From Blattabacterium cuenoti (GTDB lineage Bacteria > Bacteroidota > Bacteroidia > Flavobacteriales > Blattabacteriaceae), in the NCBI RefSeq assembly GCF_014252335.1, contig NZ_CP059218.1, positions 23,564 through 87,563 of the forward strand: a stretch of 64,000 nucleotides of DNA. Reading direction: 5' to 3'. The notes beneath the pieces were generated by a model. That model was not told the origin of the DNA and did no database searches. It saw only the letters and a program-made list of their open reading frames with translations. The position numbers were made by a program, and so were the translations under genes. Positions 57,327 through 64,000 of this stretch are shown here, piece after piece (position 1 is the first letter of the stretch; each line of letters starts with the position of its first letter).

Positions 57327-57346
57327 TCTAATCTATATAGATTAGA
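57327..57346. promoter_or_regulatory. perfect 20-bp palindrome upstream of ilvD
   Basis: The sequence TCTAATCTATATAGATTAGA is its own reverse complement over all 20 bases and ends 15 bases before the ilvD start codon. A perfect dyad of this length with G/C-containing arms suits a dimeric repressor site or a short hairpin in the leader. No protein that would bind it is identified in the window. Confidence 0.5.
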
Positions 57347-57361
57347 TTTATAAAATCTTTC

Positions 57362-59050
57362 ATGGAACAAAAAATTAACAAGTTTAGCAAACAAATTACA
57401 GAAAGAGATGATTTACCTGCCTCTCATGCTATGTTATATGCTATTGGAATTAAAGATTCCGATTTTCACAAGGCACAGGTAGGAATTGTAACTAATTGGT
57501 ATGATGGAAATCCTTGCAATATACATTTAGATAAATTAGGAAAAATTGTAAAAAAATCAATTAAAAATCATAATAATTTGAATGTATTTCAAATTACCAC
57601 CATTGGTGTCAGTGACGGACTTACAATGGGAACATCAGGCATGAGGTATTCTCTTCCATCTCGAGAATTAATAGCAGATAGTATAGAAACTGTTATTAAT
57701 TCGCACCATTATGATGGTGTTATAGCCATTCCAGGATGTGATAAAAATATTCCAGGAGTGATGATGGCATTATTAAGATTAAATAGACCATCTATGATTA
57801 TTTATGGTGGTAGTATATCTTCTGGATTATACAATAAAAAAAAATTGGATATTGTGTCTGCTTTTGAAGCGTTTGGAGAAAAAAATATTGGTAAAATATC
57901 TCAAGAAGAATATATACAAATTATTAAACATTCATGTCCAGGTGCTGGATCTTGTGGGGGAATGTATACTGCAAATACTATGGCTGCCGCTATGGAAACT
58001 ATAGGTATGACATTGCCATCTTCATCATCATATCCTGCAACAAGTCAAAATAAAAAAATCGAATGTCAACATTCAGAAAAATATATTTATAATTTATTGA
58101 AAAATAATATTAAACCTAAAGATATTGTTACACCTACTTCTATAGAAAATGGAATTAAATTAGCAATATCTTTGGGAGGATCTACAAATTTAATTATTCA
58201 TTTTCTAGCTATTGCAAAATGTGCAAATATTAAATTAGAATTAAAAGATTTTCAATATTTAAGCTCTACAATTCCTGTAATTGGTAATTTAAAACCTAGT
58301 GGTAAATATTTGATGGAAGATATACATAAATATATTGGAGGTATGCCAGTAATTATTAAATATTTAATTAATGAAGGTATACTCAATGGAAATTGTTTAA
58401 CTGTTACTGGAAAATCATTATATGAAAATGTAAAAAATATTCCAAACATAAATTTTAACAATCAAAAAATTATTTATCCTGTAGACAATCCTATTAAAAA
58501 AAATGGTCATATCAAAATTTTATATGGTAATCTAGCTACAAAAGGTTCAGTGGCAAAAATAAGTGGAAAAGAAGGATTATATTTTCGTGGTAGAGCAAAA
58601 GTATTTAATTCGGAACAAGAAGCAAATATTGCTATATTAAATAATAAAATAACAAAGGGTGAAGTAATAGTAATTAGATATGTTGGTCCTGCTGGTGGAC
58701 CAGGTATGCCAGAAATGTTAAAACCAACATCTTATATTATGGGAGCAGGATTAAGTAAATATGTAGCACTTATTACAGATGGTAGATTCTCTGGTGGATC
58801 ACATGGATTTGTAGTTGGACATATTACTCCAGAAGCATATTATGGAGGAGTTATAGCTTTCATTCAAAATGGTGATGTCATTAAAATAGATTCAGAAAAT
58901 AATACACTAACTTTAGAAGTTGAAGAAAACGAAATACAAAAAAGAAAAAAAATTTGGAAGCCTTATAAATCTAAAATACAAAAAGGATATTTATATAAAT
59001 ATATGAAAACTGTTTCTTCTGCTTCTGAAGGATGTATAACTGATCAATAA
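57362..59050 (+). CDS. ilvD: dihydroxy-acid dehydratase
   Basis: IlvD dehydrates dihydroxy acids in valine, isoleucine (and leucine precursor) synthesis, using an iron-sulfur cluster. The 562-aa protein has the cluster cysteines in GCDKNIPGVMM and HSCPGAGSCGGMYTANTMA, and the C-terminal PAGGPGMPEML and TDGRFSGGSHGFVVGH blocks. It opens the run ilvD-ilvB-ilvN-ilvC-ilvA, all on the plus strand with small gaps. A perfect palindrome lies just before its ATG. Confidence 0.97.
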   Translation: MEQKINKFSKQITERDDLPASHAMLYAIGIKDSDFHKAQVGIVTNWYDGNPCNIHLDKLGKIVKKSIKNHNNLNVFQITTIGVSDGLTMGTSGMRYSLPSRELIADSIETVINSHHYDGVIAIPGCDKNIPGVMMALLRLNRPSMIIYGGSISSGLYNKKKLDIVSAFEAFGEKNIGKISQEEYIQIIKHSCPGAGSCGGMYTANTMAAAMETIGMTLPSSSSYPATSQNKKIECQHSEKYIYNLLKNNIKPKDIVTPTSIENGIKLAISLGGSTNLIIHFLAIAKCANIKLELKDFQYLSSTIPVIGNLKPSGKYLMEDIHKYIGGMPVIIKYLINEGILNGNCLTVTGKSLYENVKNIPNINFNNQKIIYPVDNPIKKNGHIKILYGNLATKGSVAKISGKEGLYFRGRAKVFNSEQEANIAILNNKITKGEVIVIRYVGPAGGPGMPEMLKPTSYIMGAGLSKYVALITDGRFSGGSHGFVVGHITPEAYYGGVIAFIQNGDVIKIDSENNTLTLEVEENEIQKRKKIWKPYKSKIQKGYLYKYMKTVSSASEGCITDQ

Positions 59051-59084
59051 TAATGTTTTTTGATGTTTGGGTTCTATAATTTAT

Positions 59085-60800
59085 ATGATAATAAAAAAAC
59101 AAGAAAAAAAACTATTAGGCTCTGAAATTGTAATAAAAACGTTGTTACATGAGAAAGTCAAATATATATTTGGTTATCCGGGTGGAGCAATTATGCCTAT
59201 TTATGATTCACTTCATAATTATTTAAATGTGGTATCACATATTTTAATGCGTCATGAACAAGGAGCTATACATGCGGCACAAGGATATGCTAGAGCTACT
59301 GGTAAAACAGGAGTTTGTTTTACTACATCTGGTCCAGGTGCTACTAATTTAATTACTGGACTAGCAGATGCATTAATAGATAGTACACCTATTGTTTGTA
59401 TTACTGGCCAAGTAACTTCTTCATTATTAGGAACAGATGCATTTCAGGAAACTAATATTATAGATATATCTGTACCAGTCACTAAATGGAATACTCAAAT
59501 TTTGGATGCTAAAGAAATTTTTGCATCTATTAAAAAAGGATTTTTTATTGCAAAAAAAGGAAGACCTGGTCCAGTTTTAATAGAAATAACTAAAGACGCA
59601 CAATTTCAAAAATATATTTTTAACACAAAAAATATATTTTATTATAACAACATTAAAAATTTTAGACCGTATCCATATATAGAAGAAAAAAATATACAAC
59701 AAGCAGCAAATTTAATAAATACTGCTAAAAAACCGTTAGTACTTGTTGGACAAGGAATTATTTTAGCCAAAGCTGAACATGAATTTAAACAATTTATTGA
59801 AAAGACTGGCATGCCCACAGCAAGTACTTTATTAGGATTGAGTATATTAGAAAGTAGTCATCCTTTATATGTTGGAATGTTAGGTATGCATGGTAATTAT
59901 GCCCCAAATATATTAACAAATCAATGTGATTTATTAATAGCTATTGGAATGAGATTTGATGATCGTGTTACCGGTAATGTCCAAAAATATGCTACACAAG
60001 CTAAAATTATACATTTAGACATAGATCCTTATGAAATTAATAAAAATATATTATGTCATATACCTATTTTAGGAGATTGTAAAGTTTCTTTACAAAAATT
60101 AATATTTTATGTGAAAAAATCTTCTCATAAAATATGGATAAATCAATTTTATAAATTAAGAAAAAAAGAAGAACTTTATGTTATACAAGAAGATTTAAAT
60201 CCTTTAAAAACAGGAATTACAATGGGAGAAGTAATTAAATGGATAAATAAATATAAGCAAAAAAATTCTATTTTAGTAACTGATGTAGGGCAACATCAAA
60301 TGATTGCTTCTAGATATTTTAATTTTTCTTGTATAAGAAGTAATATAACATCAGGTGGATTGGGAACTATGGGATTTGCTTTACCAGCATCTATTGGGGC
60401 TAAATTAGGTTATAAAAATAGACAAGTAATATGTATTGTAGGAGATGGTGGCATACAAATGACCATTCAAGAAATGGGAACTATTTTACAAAATGAAATT
60501 TCTATTAGTATAATTTTATTAAATAATAATTTTTTAGGTATGGTTAGACAATGGCAACAATTATTTTTTCAAAAACGTTATTCATGTACAAAATTAATTA
60601 ATCCAGATTTTATACAACTTGCAAATGCTTATCATATAAAAGCAAAAAAAATAGACAAAAGGGATAAATTAGAATATGCTGTAAAAGAAGCATTAAATTA
60701 TAAAAAATCTTATTTATTAGAAATAATTATAGAAAGAGAAAATAATGTGTTTCCTATGATTCCATCTGGTGCAGCAGTTGATGAAATTCGTTTAACATAA
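59085..60800 (+). CDS. ilvB: acetolactate synthase large subunit
   Basis: The ThDP-dependent enzyme makes acetolactate or acetohydroxybutyrate from pyruvate and 2-ketobutyrate. I place the start at ATG 59085 (571 aa, MIIKKQEKKLLGSEIV) in preference to TTG 59067. The catalytic glutamate is E58 in MRHEQGAIHAA; the ThDP motif is GDGGIQMTIQEMGTI...LLNNN. The quadruple TSGPGATN near residue 83 is intact. It works with the small subunit encoded next. Confidence 0.97.
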   Translation: MIIKKQEKKLLGSEIVIKTLLHEKVKYIFGYPGGAIMPIYDSLHNYLNVVSHILMRHEQGAIHAAQGYARATGKTGVCFTTSGPGATNLITGLADALIDSTPIVCITGQVTSSLLGTDAFQETNIIDISVPVTKWNTQILDAKEIFASIKKGFFIAKKGRPGPVLIEITKDAQFQKYIFNTKNIFYYNNIKNFRPYPYIEEKNIQQAANLINTAKKPLVLVGQGIILAKAEHEFKQFIEKTGMPTASTLLGLSILESSHPLYVGMLGMHGNYAPNILTNQCDLLIAIGMRFDDRVTGNVQKYATQAKIIHLDIDPYEINKNILCHIPILGDCKVSLQKLIFYVKKSSHKIWINQFYKLRKKEELYVIQEDLNPLKTGITMGEVIKWINKYKQKNSILVTDVGQHQMIASRYFNFSCIRSNITSGGLGTMGFALPASIGAKLGYKNRQVICIVGDGGIQMTIQEMGTILQNEISISIILLNNNFLGMVRQWQQLFFQKRYSCTKLINPDFIQLANAYHIKAKKIDKRDKLEYAVKEALNYKKSYLLEIIIERENNVFPMIPSGAAVDEIRLT

Positions 60801-60833
60801 TAATAAATATATTATTATTGATACATTTTATGT

Positions 60834-61130
60834 ATGAAACAGGATTTTAGAATTATCATTTTTGGACATAATGAAAACAGATTATTAATAAGAATATTAA
60901 TTATATTAGAAAAAAGAAATTTAAAACTAACTTATATACAAGTTAGTTATAAAGACGATAATAAGCATATTGGGCAATCAATAATTATTGATATAAAATG
61001 TTTAGAGGAACAATTAATAAAAATAATAAAATTAATTAAAAATTTAATTGGTATTATTCATGTTGATATTAAAAATAATTCAAAAAAATCATGGAAATTA
61101 GTCAATCTTAATATTCCATTAATAATATAA
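60834..61130 (+). CDS. ilvN: acetolactate synthase small subunit, reduced to a short ACT domain
   Basis: A 98-aa protein immediately after ilvB, with an ACT-domain pattern (FRIIIFGHNENRLLIRILIILEKRNLKL, then QSIIIDIKCLEEQLIKIIKLI). Family members have an ACT domain plus a C-terminal domain of similar size (about 160-175 aa in total). Here the second domain is absent and the glycine-rich effector loop at the start of the first helix (normally ...PGVLxR...) reads HNENRLLIR. Valine feedback is therefore likely weak or lost, but activation of IlvB may persist. Confidence 0.8.
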   Translation: MKQDFRIIIFGHNENRLLIRILIILEKRNLKLTYIQVSYKDDNKHIGQSIIIDIKCLEEQLIKIIKLIKNLIGIIHVDIKNNSKKSWKLVNLNIPLII

Positions 61131-61137
61131 TAAAATT

Positions 61138-62178
61138 ATGAAAATGACATTTGGATCTTTTAAAGAGAATATTATTACAAGAAAAGAGTTTTCATTGAAA
61201 ACTGCTCAAAGAATATTACAAAAAGAAACTATATCTGTATTAGGATACGGAGTTCAGGGCCCTGGACAATCATTAAATTTAAGAGATAATGGTTTTTCAG
61301 TGATAGTTGGACAAAGAAAAAATTCTATTTCATGGGATAAAGCTTTGAAAGATGGCTGGATACAAGGAAAAAATTTATTTTCTTTAGAAGAAGCATCCGA
61401 ACGAGGTTCTATATTAATGTATTTATTATCAGATGCTGGACAAATATCTTTTTGGCCTACTTTAAAAAAGTATTTAAATGATGGAAATTCATTATATTTT
61501 TCTCATGGTTTTGGACTAACTTTTAATAAACAAACTAAAATTTTACCACCTAAAAATATAGATATATTTTTAGTCGCTCCTAAAGGATCTGGAACAAGTC
61601 TTCGAAGATTATTTCAAGATGGACAAGGTGTAAATTCCAGTTATGCTATTTATCAAGATTTTAGTGGACAATCTTTAGAAAAAGTTTTATCGCTAGGAAT
61701 AGGTATAGGATCTGGATATTTATTTGAAACAACTTTTAAAAATGAAGTATATTCTGATTTAGTTGGAGAAAGAGGAACTTTAATGGGAGCTATACAAGGT
61801 ATTTTTGCTGCTCAATATCAAGTATTAAGAGAACATGGACATTCCCCTTCCGAATCCTTTAATGAAACAGTAGAAGAATTAACTCAAAGTTTAATGCCTT
61901 TAGTATCAGAAAATGGTATGGATTGGATGTATGAAAATTGTTCTACTACAGCACAAAGAGGAGCTTTAGATTGGTGGAAAAAATTTAGAGATTTAAATTT
62001 ACCTATATTTAGAAAATTATATCAGGAGGTATCTTCTGGAAATGAAGCAAAAAACGTGATTGAGAAAAATAGTCATCCAGATTATAGAATACAATTACAA
62101 AAAGAATTAAATCAACTCAAAAATAGTGAATTATGGAAAATTGGAGAACTTATTCGTAAGTTACGACCAAAAAAATAA
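61138..62178 (+). CDS. ilvC: ketol-acid reductoisomerase
   Basis: IlvC rearranges and reduces acetolactate with NADPH and Mg2+. The 346-aa protein has the dinucleotide motif LGYGVQGPGQSLNLRD (35-50), the substrate loop with APKGSGTSLRRLF (a diverged form of the usual APKGPG), and the metal-binding DLVGERGTLMG and FNETVEELTQSLMPL. Two in-frame ATGs (61138 and 61144) are possible; I keep the first. It lies seven bases after ilvN. Confidence 0.96.
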   Translation: MKMTFGSFKENIITRKEFSLKTAQRILQKETISVLGYGVQGPGQSLNLRDNGFSVIVGQRKNSISWDKALKDGWIQGKNLFSLEEASERGSILMYLLSDAGQISFWPTLKKYLNDGNSLYFSHGFGLTFNKQTKILPPKNIDIFLVAPKGSGTSLRRLFQDGQGVNSSYAIYQDFSGQSLEKVLSLGIGIGSGYLFETTFKNEVYSDLVGERGTLMGAIQGIFAAQYQVLREHGHSPSESFNETVEELTQSLMPLVSENGMDWMYENCSTTAQRGALDWWKKFRDLNLPIFRKLYQEVSSGNEAKNVIEKNSHPDYRIQLQKELNQLKNSELWKIGELIRKLRPKK

Positions 62179-62194
62179 TTTTTAAACTTGCGAA

Positions 62195-63466
62195 TTGACA
62201 AAAAATAAAAACAAAATTTATTTTCCTGATTATAAACTGGTTAAACAAGCTGAATTAATTTTAAAAAATATTATATATCAGACGCCATTACAAAAAAATT
62301 ATATTCTTTCTGAAAAATATAATGCAAATATTCTTTTAAAAAGAGAAGATTTACAAATTATAAGATCTTATAAAATAAGAGGTGCATATAATAAAATAAA
62401 AAGTTTATCAAAAAAAGAATTAATAAATGGACTAGTTTGTGCTAGTGCTGGAAATCATGCACAAGGTGTAGCATATTCTTGTAATTTATTGAAATCTCAT
62501 GTTAAAATTTATATGCCCAATACTACTCCAAAACAAAAAGTAGAAAGAGTCAAAATGTTTGGGAAAGAATATGTTGAAATTATTTTACGAGGGGATACTT
62601 ATGATTCTGTAAGTTATGACGCTATTAAAGATTGTAAAAAAAATAATAAAATATTTATTCATCCTTTTGATGATAAAAAAATTATTGAAGGTCAAGCTAC
62701 AGTAGGATTAGAAATTTTAGAACAGTCTAATAATCTAAAAATAGATTATATTTTTATTCCTATTGGAGGAGGTGGATTAGCTTCTGGAGTAGGAAGTATA
62801 TTTCAACAAATAAGCCCAAAAACAAAAATTATAGGGGTAGAACCATTAGGAGCACCATCTATGAGTTATTCATTAAAAAAAGGAAAAATTATAGAATTAA
62901 ACAATATTGATAGATTTATTGATGGTGCTTCGGTTAAAAAAGTTGGTCAATTAACTTTTGATATATGTAAACAAGTATTATATGAATTAAAACTGGTTCA
63001 TGAAGGTAAAGTATGTACAACAATGTTAGATTTATATAATTTAGAAGCTATAGTAGCTGAACCCGCAGGAGCTTTATCCATAGCGGCATTGGATTGTTAT
63101 TATGAAAAAATAAAAGGCAAAACCATTGTGTGTATTTTAAGTGGAGGTAATAATGATATCACTAGAACAGAAGAAATACGTGAAAGATCTCTGTTATATG
63201 AGGGTAAAAAACACTATTTTATTGTTAATTTTCCTCAAAGATCAGGGGCTTTAAAAGAATTTGTTAATAATATTTTAGGAAAACAAGATGATATAGTATA
63301 TTTTGAATATTATAAAAAAACATCTAAAGAAGAAGGCCCAGCTGTAATAGGAATTGAATTATCTGATAAAAATGATTTTTCTGAATTAATAAAAAATATG
63401 AAAACATATAACGTACATTATCAATATTTGAATAAAAATCCAGATTTATTTCGTGTATTAGTATAA
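62195..63466 (+). CDS. ilvA: threonine dehydratase (threonine ammonia-lyase), biosynthetic
   Basis: IlvA makes 2-ketobutyrate from threonine for isoleucine. The PLP lysine is K60 in EDLQIIRSYKIRGAYNK; the cofactor loops SAGNHAQGVAYS and GGGGLASGVG are intact. A C-terminal ACT-like regulatory region follows from about residue 330 (KKHYFIVNFPQRSGALKEFV). The start is TTG at 62195: the next methionine is more than 100 residues in and lies inside the fold. It closes the ilv cluster and is followed by a minus-strand tRNA. Confidence 0.95.
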   Translation: MTKNKNKIYFPDYKLVKQAELILKNIIYQTPLQKNYILSEKYNANILLKREDLQIIRSYKIRGAYNKIKSLSKKELINGLVCASAGNHAQGVAYSCNLLKSHVKIYMPNTTPKQKVERVKMFGKEYVEIILRGDTYDSVSYDAIKDCKKNNKIFIHPFDDKKIIEGQATVGLEILEQSNNLKIDYIFIPIGGGGLASGVGSIFQQISPKTKIIGVEPLGAPSMSYSLKKGKIIELNNIDRFIDGASVKKVGQLTFDICKQVLYELKLVHEGKVCTTMLDLYNLEAIVAEPAGALSIAALDCYYEKIKGKTIVCILSGGNNDITRTEEIRERSLLYEGKKHYFIVNFPQRSGALKEFVNNILGKQDDIVYFEYYKKTSKEEGPAVIGIELSDKNDFSELIKNMKTYNVHYQYLNKNPDLFRVLV

Positions 63467-63501
63467 TATAAAGTAAGTATAATAATAAATAATTATTTTT
63501 G

Positions 63502-63587
63502 TACCCACGACTGGATTTGAACCAGCACATCCATAATTGGATACCACTACCTCAAAGTGGTGTGTCTACCTATTTCACCACGTGGGC
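63502..63587 (-). tRNA. tRNA-Leu (anticodon GAG)
   Basis: On the minus strand the acceptor GCCCACG pairs with CGTGGGT (one G-U), followed by an A discriminator. The anticodon stem CCACT/AGTGG holds the loop TTGAGGT, giving GAG. A long variable arm (ATCCAATTATGGAT) and the T-arm CTGGTTCAAATCCAG confirm a leucine-type class II tRNA. CCA is not encoded in full. It sits between ilvA and dapB. Confidence 0.95.
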
Positions 63588-63644
63588 ATTTTATTAAATA
63601 TTAACTTTTTTTTACATAATTAAAAATTAATAACATTATAAAAT

Positions 63645-64000
63645 ATGAATATAGCAATCATAGGATATGGTAAAATGGGGCAATATATAGAGAAAATAGC
63701 AATTAATCGAAATCATAAAATTTCTTTTTGCTCGGATAATACTCCAAATTCTGTTTCTATTGCACTAAAAAAAATAGATGTAGCAATAGAATTTAGCACT
63801 CCTAATTCTGCGTTTAACAATGTAAAAATGTGCATTGAAAATAATATTTCTGTTGTATGTGGCACAACTGGATGGTTACATCAAATTCATTTAATTAAAG
63901 AATTATGTTGTAAAAAAAAAACATTTTCATTTTTATATTCTTCAAATTTTAGTATAGGAATGAATATTGTTTACATGATAAATAAAAAATTATCTAAACT
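63645..64000 (+). CDS. dapB: 4-hydroxy-tetrahydrodipicolinate reductase, N-terminal part (runs off the window end)
   Basis: The first 118 codons are present. The protein begins MNIAIIGYGKMGQYIE with the dinucleotide motif GYGKMG, and shows DVAIEFSTPNSA, VVCGTTGW and YSSNFSIGMNI, all hallmarks of DapB in the lysine/diaminopimelate pathway. The frame stays open to the last base of the window. The ATG follows 57 bases after the tRNA-Leu 5' end on the opposite strand. Confidence 0.93.
   Translation, partial: MNIAIIGYGKMGQYIEKIAINRNHKISFCSDNTPNSVSIALKKIDVAIEFSTPNSAFNNVKMCIENNISVVCGTTGWLHQIHLIKELCCKKKTFSFLYSSNFSIGMNIVYMINKKLSK

Overview
The window reads as the chromosome of a strongly reduced, very AT-rich Flavobacteriales endosymbiont, most likely a cockroach symbiont of the genus Blattabacterium. 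This rests on recognition of proteins and architecture, not on a database search. The pointers are Bacteroidota-type genes (alternative complex III actABCDEF, a ResB plus CcsA cytochrome c maturation pair, an atpBEFHAG cluster without atpDC, a SPFH protein, a DUF3127 protein), no Shine-Dalgarno-like sequences before the starts, dense gene packing, no mobile elements, phage or CRISPR, and a metabolic set (glycine cleavage, 2-oxoglutarate dehydrogenase, branched-chain amino acids, NAD, lysine/diaminopimelate) richer than that of Sulcia-like symbionts.

Layout. 1-5.5 kb: the start of mdh (minus strand), gcvP, tsaD, a three-tRNA cluster (Ser-GCU, Pro-UGG, Arg-UCU) and clpP. 5.5-8.4 kb: a flippase-like membrane protein, an eroded dUTPase and a sugar-nucleotide transferase. 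8.5-15.9 kb: tatA with an internal tandem repeat, an MltD-like transglycosylase, recA, a metallo-beta-lactamase-fold hydrolase, a two-gene ResB/CcsA cytochrome c synthase and a PlsC-like acyltransferase. 15.9-25.4 kb: alaS, sucA-sucB, a small TPR protein and an esterase on the minus strand, then sucC. 25.4-33.3 kb: a dnaX lacking ATPase residues, a clpC without its N-terminal domain, and a minus-strand block of DUF3127, SPFH, SufT-like DUF59 and two M16 peptidases. 33.4-41.5 kb: the six-gene alternative complex III operon. 41.5-48.3 kb: KtrA/KtrB-like potassium uptake, tsaB, nadE, cysS and metB. 48.4-56.1 kb: atpBEFHAG, trpS, grpE, dnaJ. 56.1-64 kb: mnmA, the ilvD-ilvB-ilvN-ilvC-ilvA cluster, tRNA-Leu(GAG) and the start of dapB.

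How the parts fit. CcsBA attaches haem to the c-type cytochromes ActA and ActE. Tat export (TatA here) would be needed for the twin-arginine subunit ActB. Complex III feeds a respiratory chain whose proton gradient drives the F-type ATP synthase, and 2-oxoglutarate dehydrogenase, succinyl-CoA ligase and malate dehydrogenase supply reductant. TsaB and TsaD belong to tRNA t6A synthesis. ClpC and ClpP form a protease. The ilv cluster, metB and dapB are the nutritional part.

I found no convincing new multi-gene system. The interesting signals are marks of genome reduction (lost catalytic residues in DnaX and Dut, lost domains in ClpC and IlvN, two-gene CcsBA), slippage-prone repeats inside coding genes (tatA 42-bp units, cysS ACT11, A13 and G8 tracts), and two candidate regulatory structures: a perfect 20-bp palindrome before ilvD and a tandem repeat plus hairpin before sucC.
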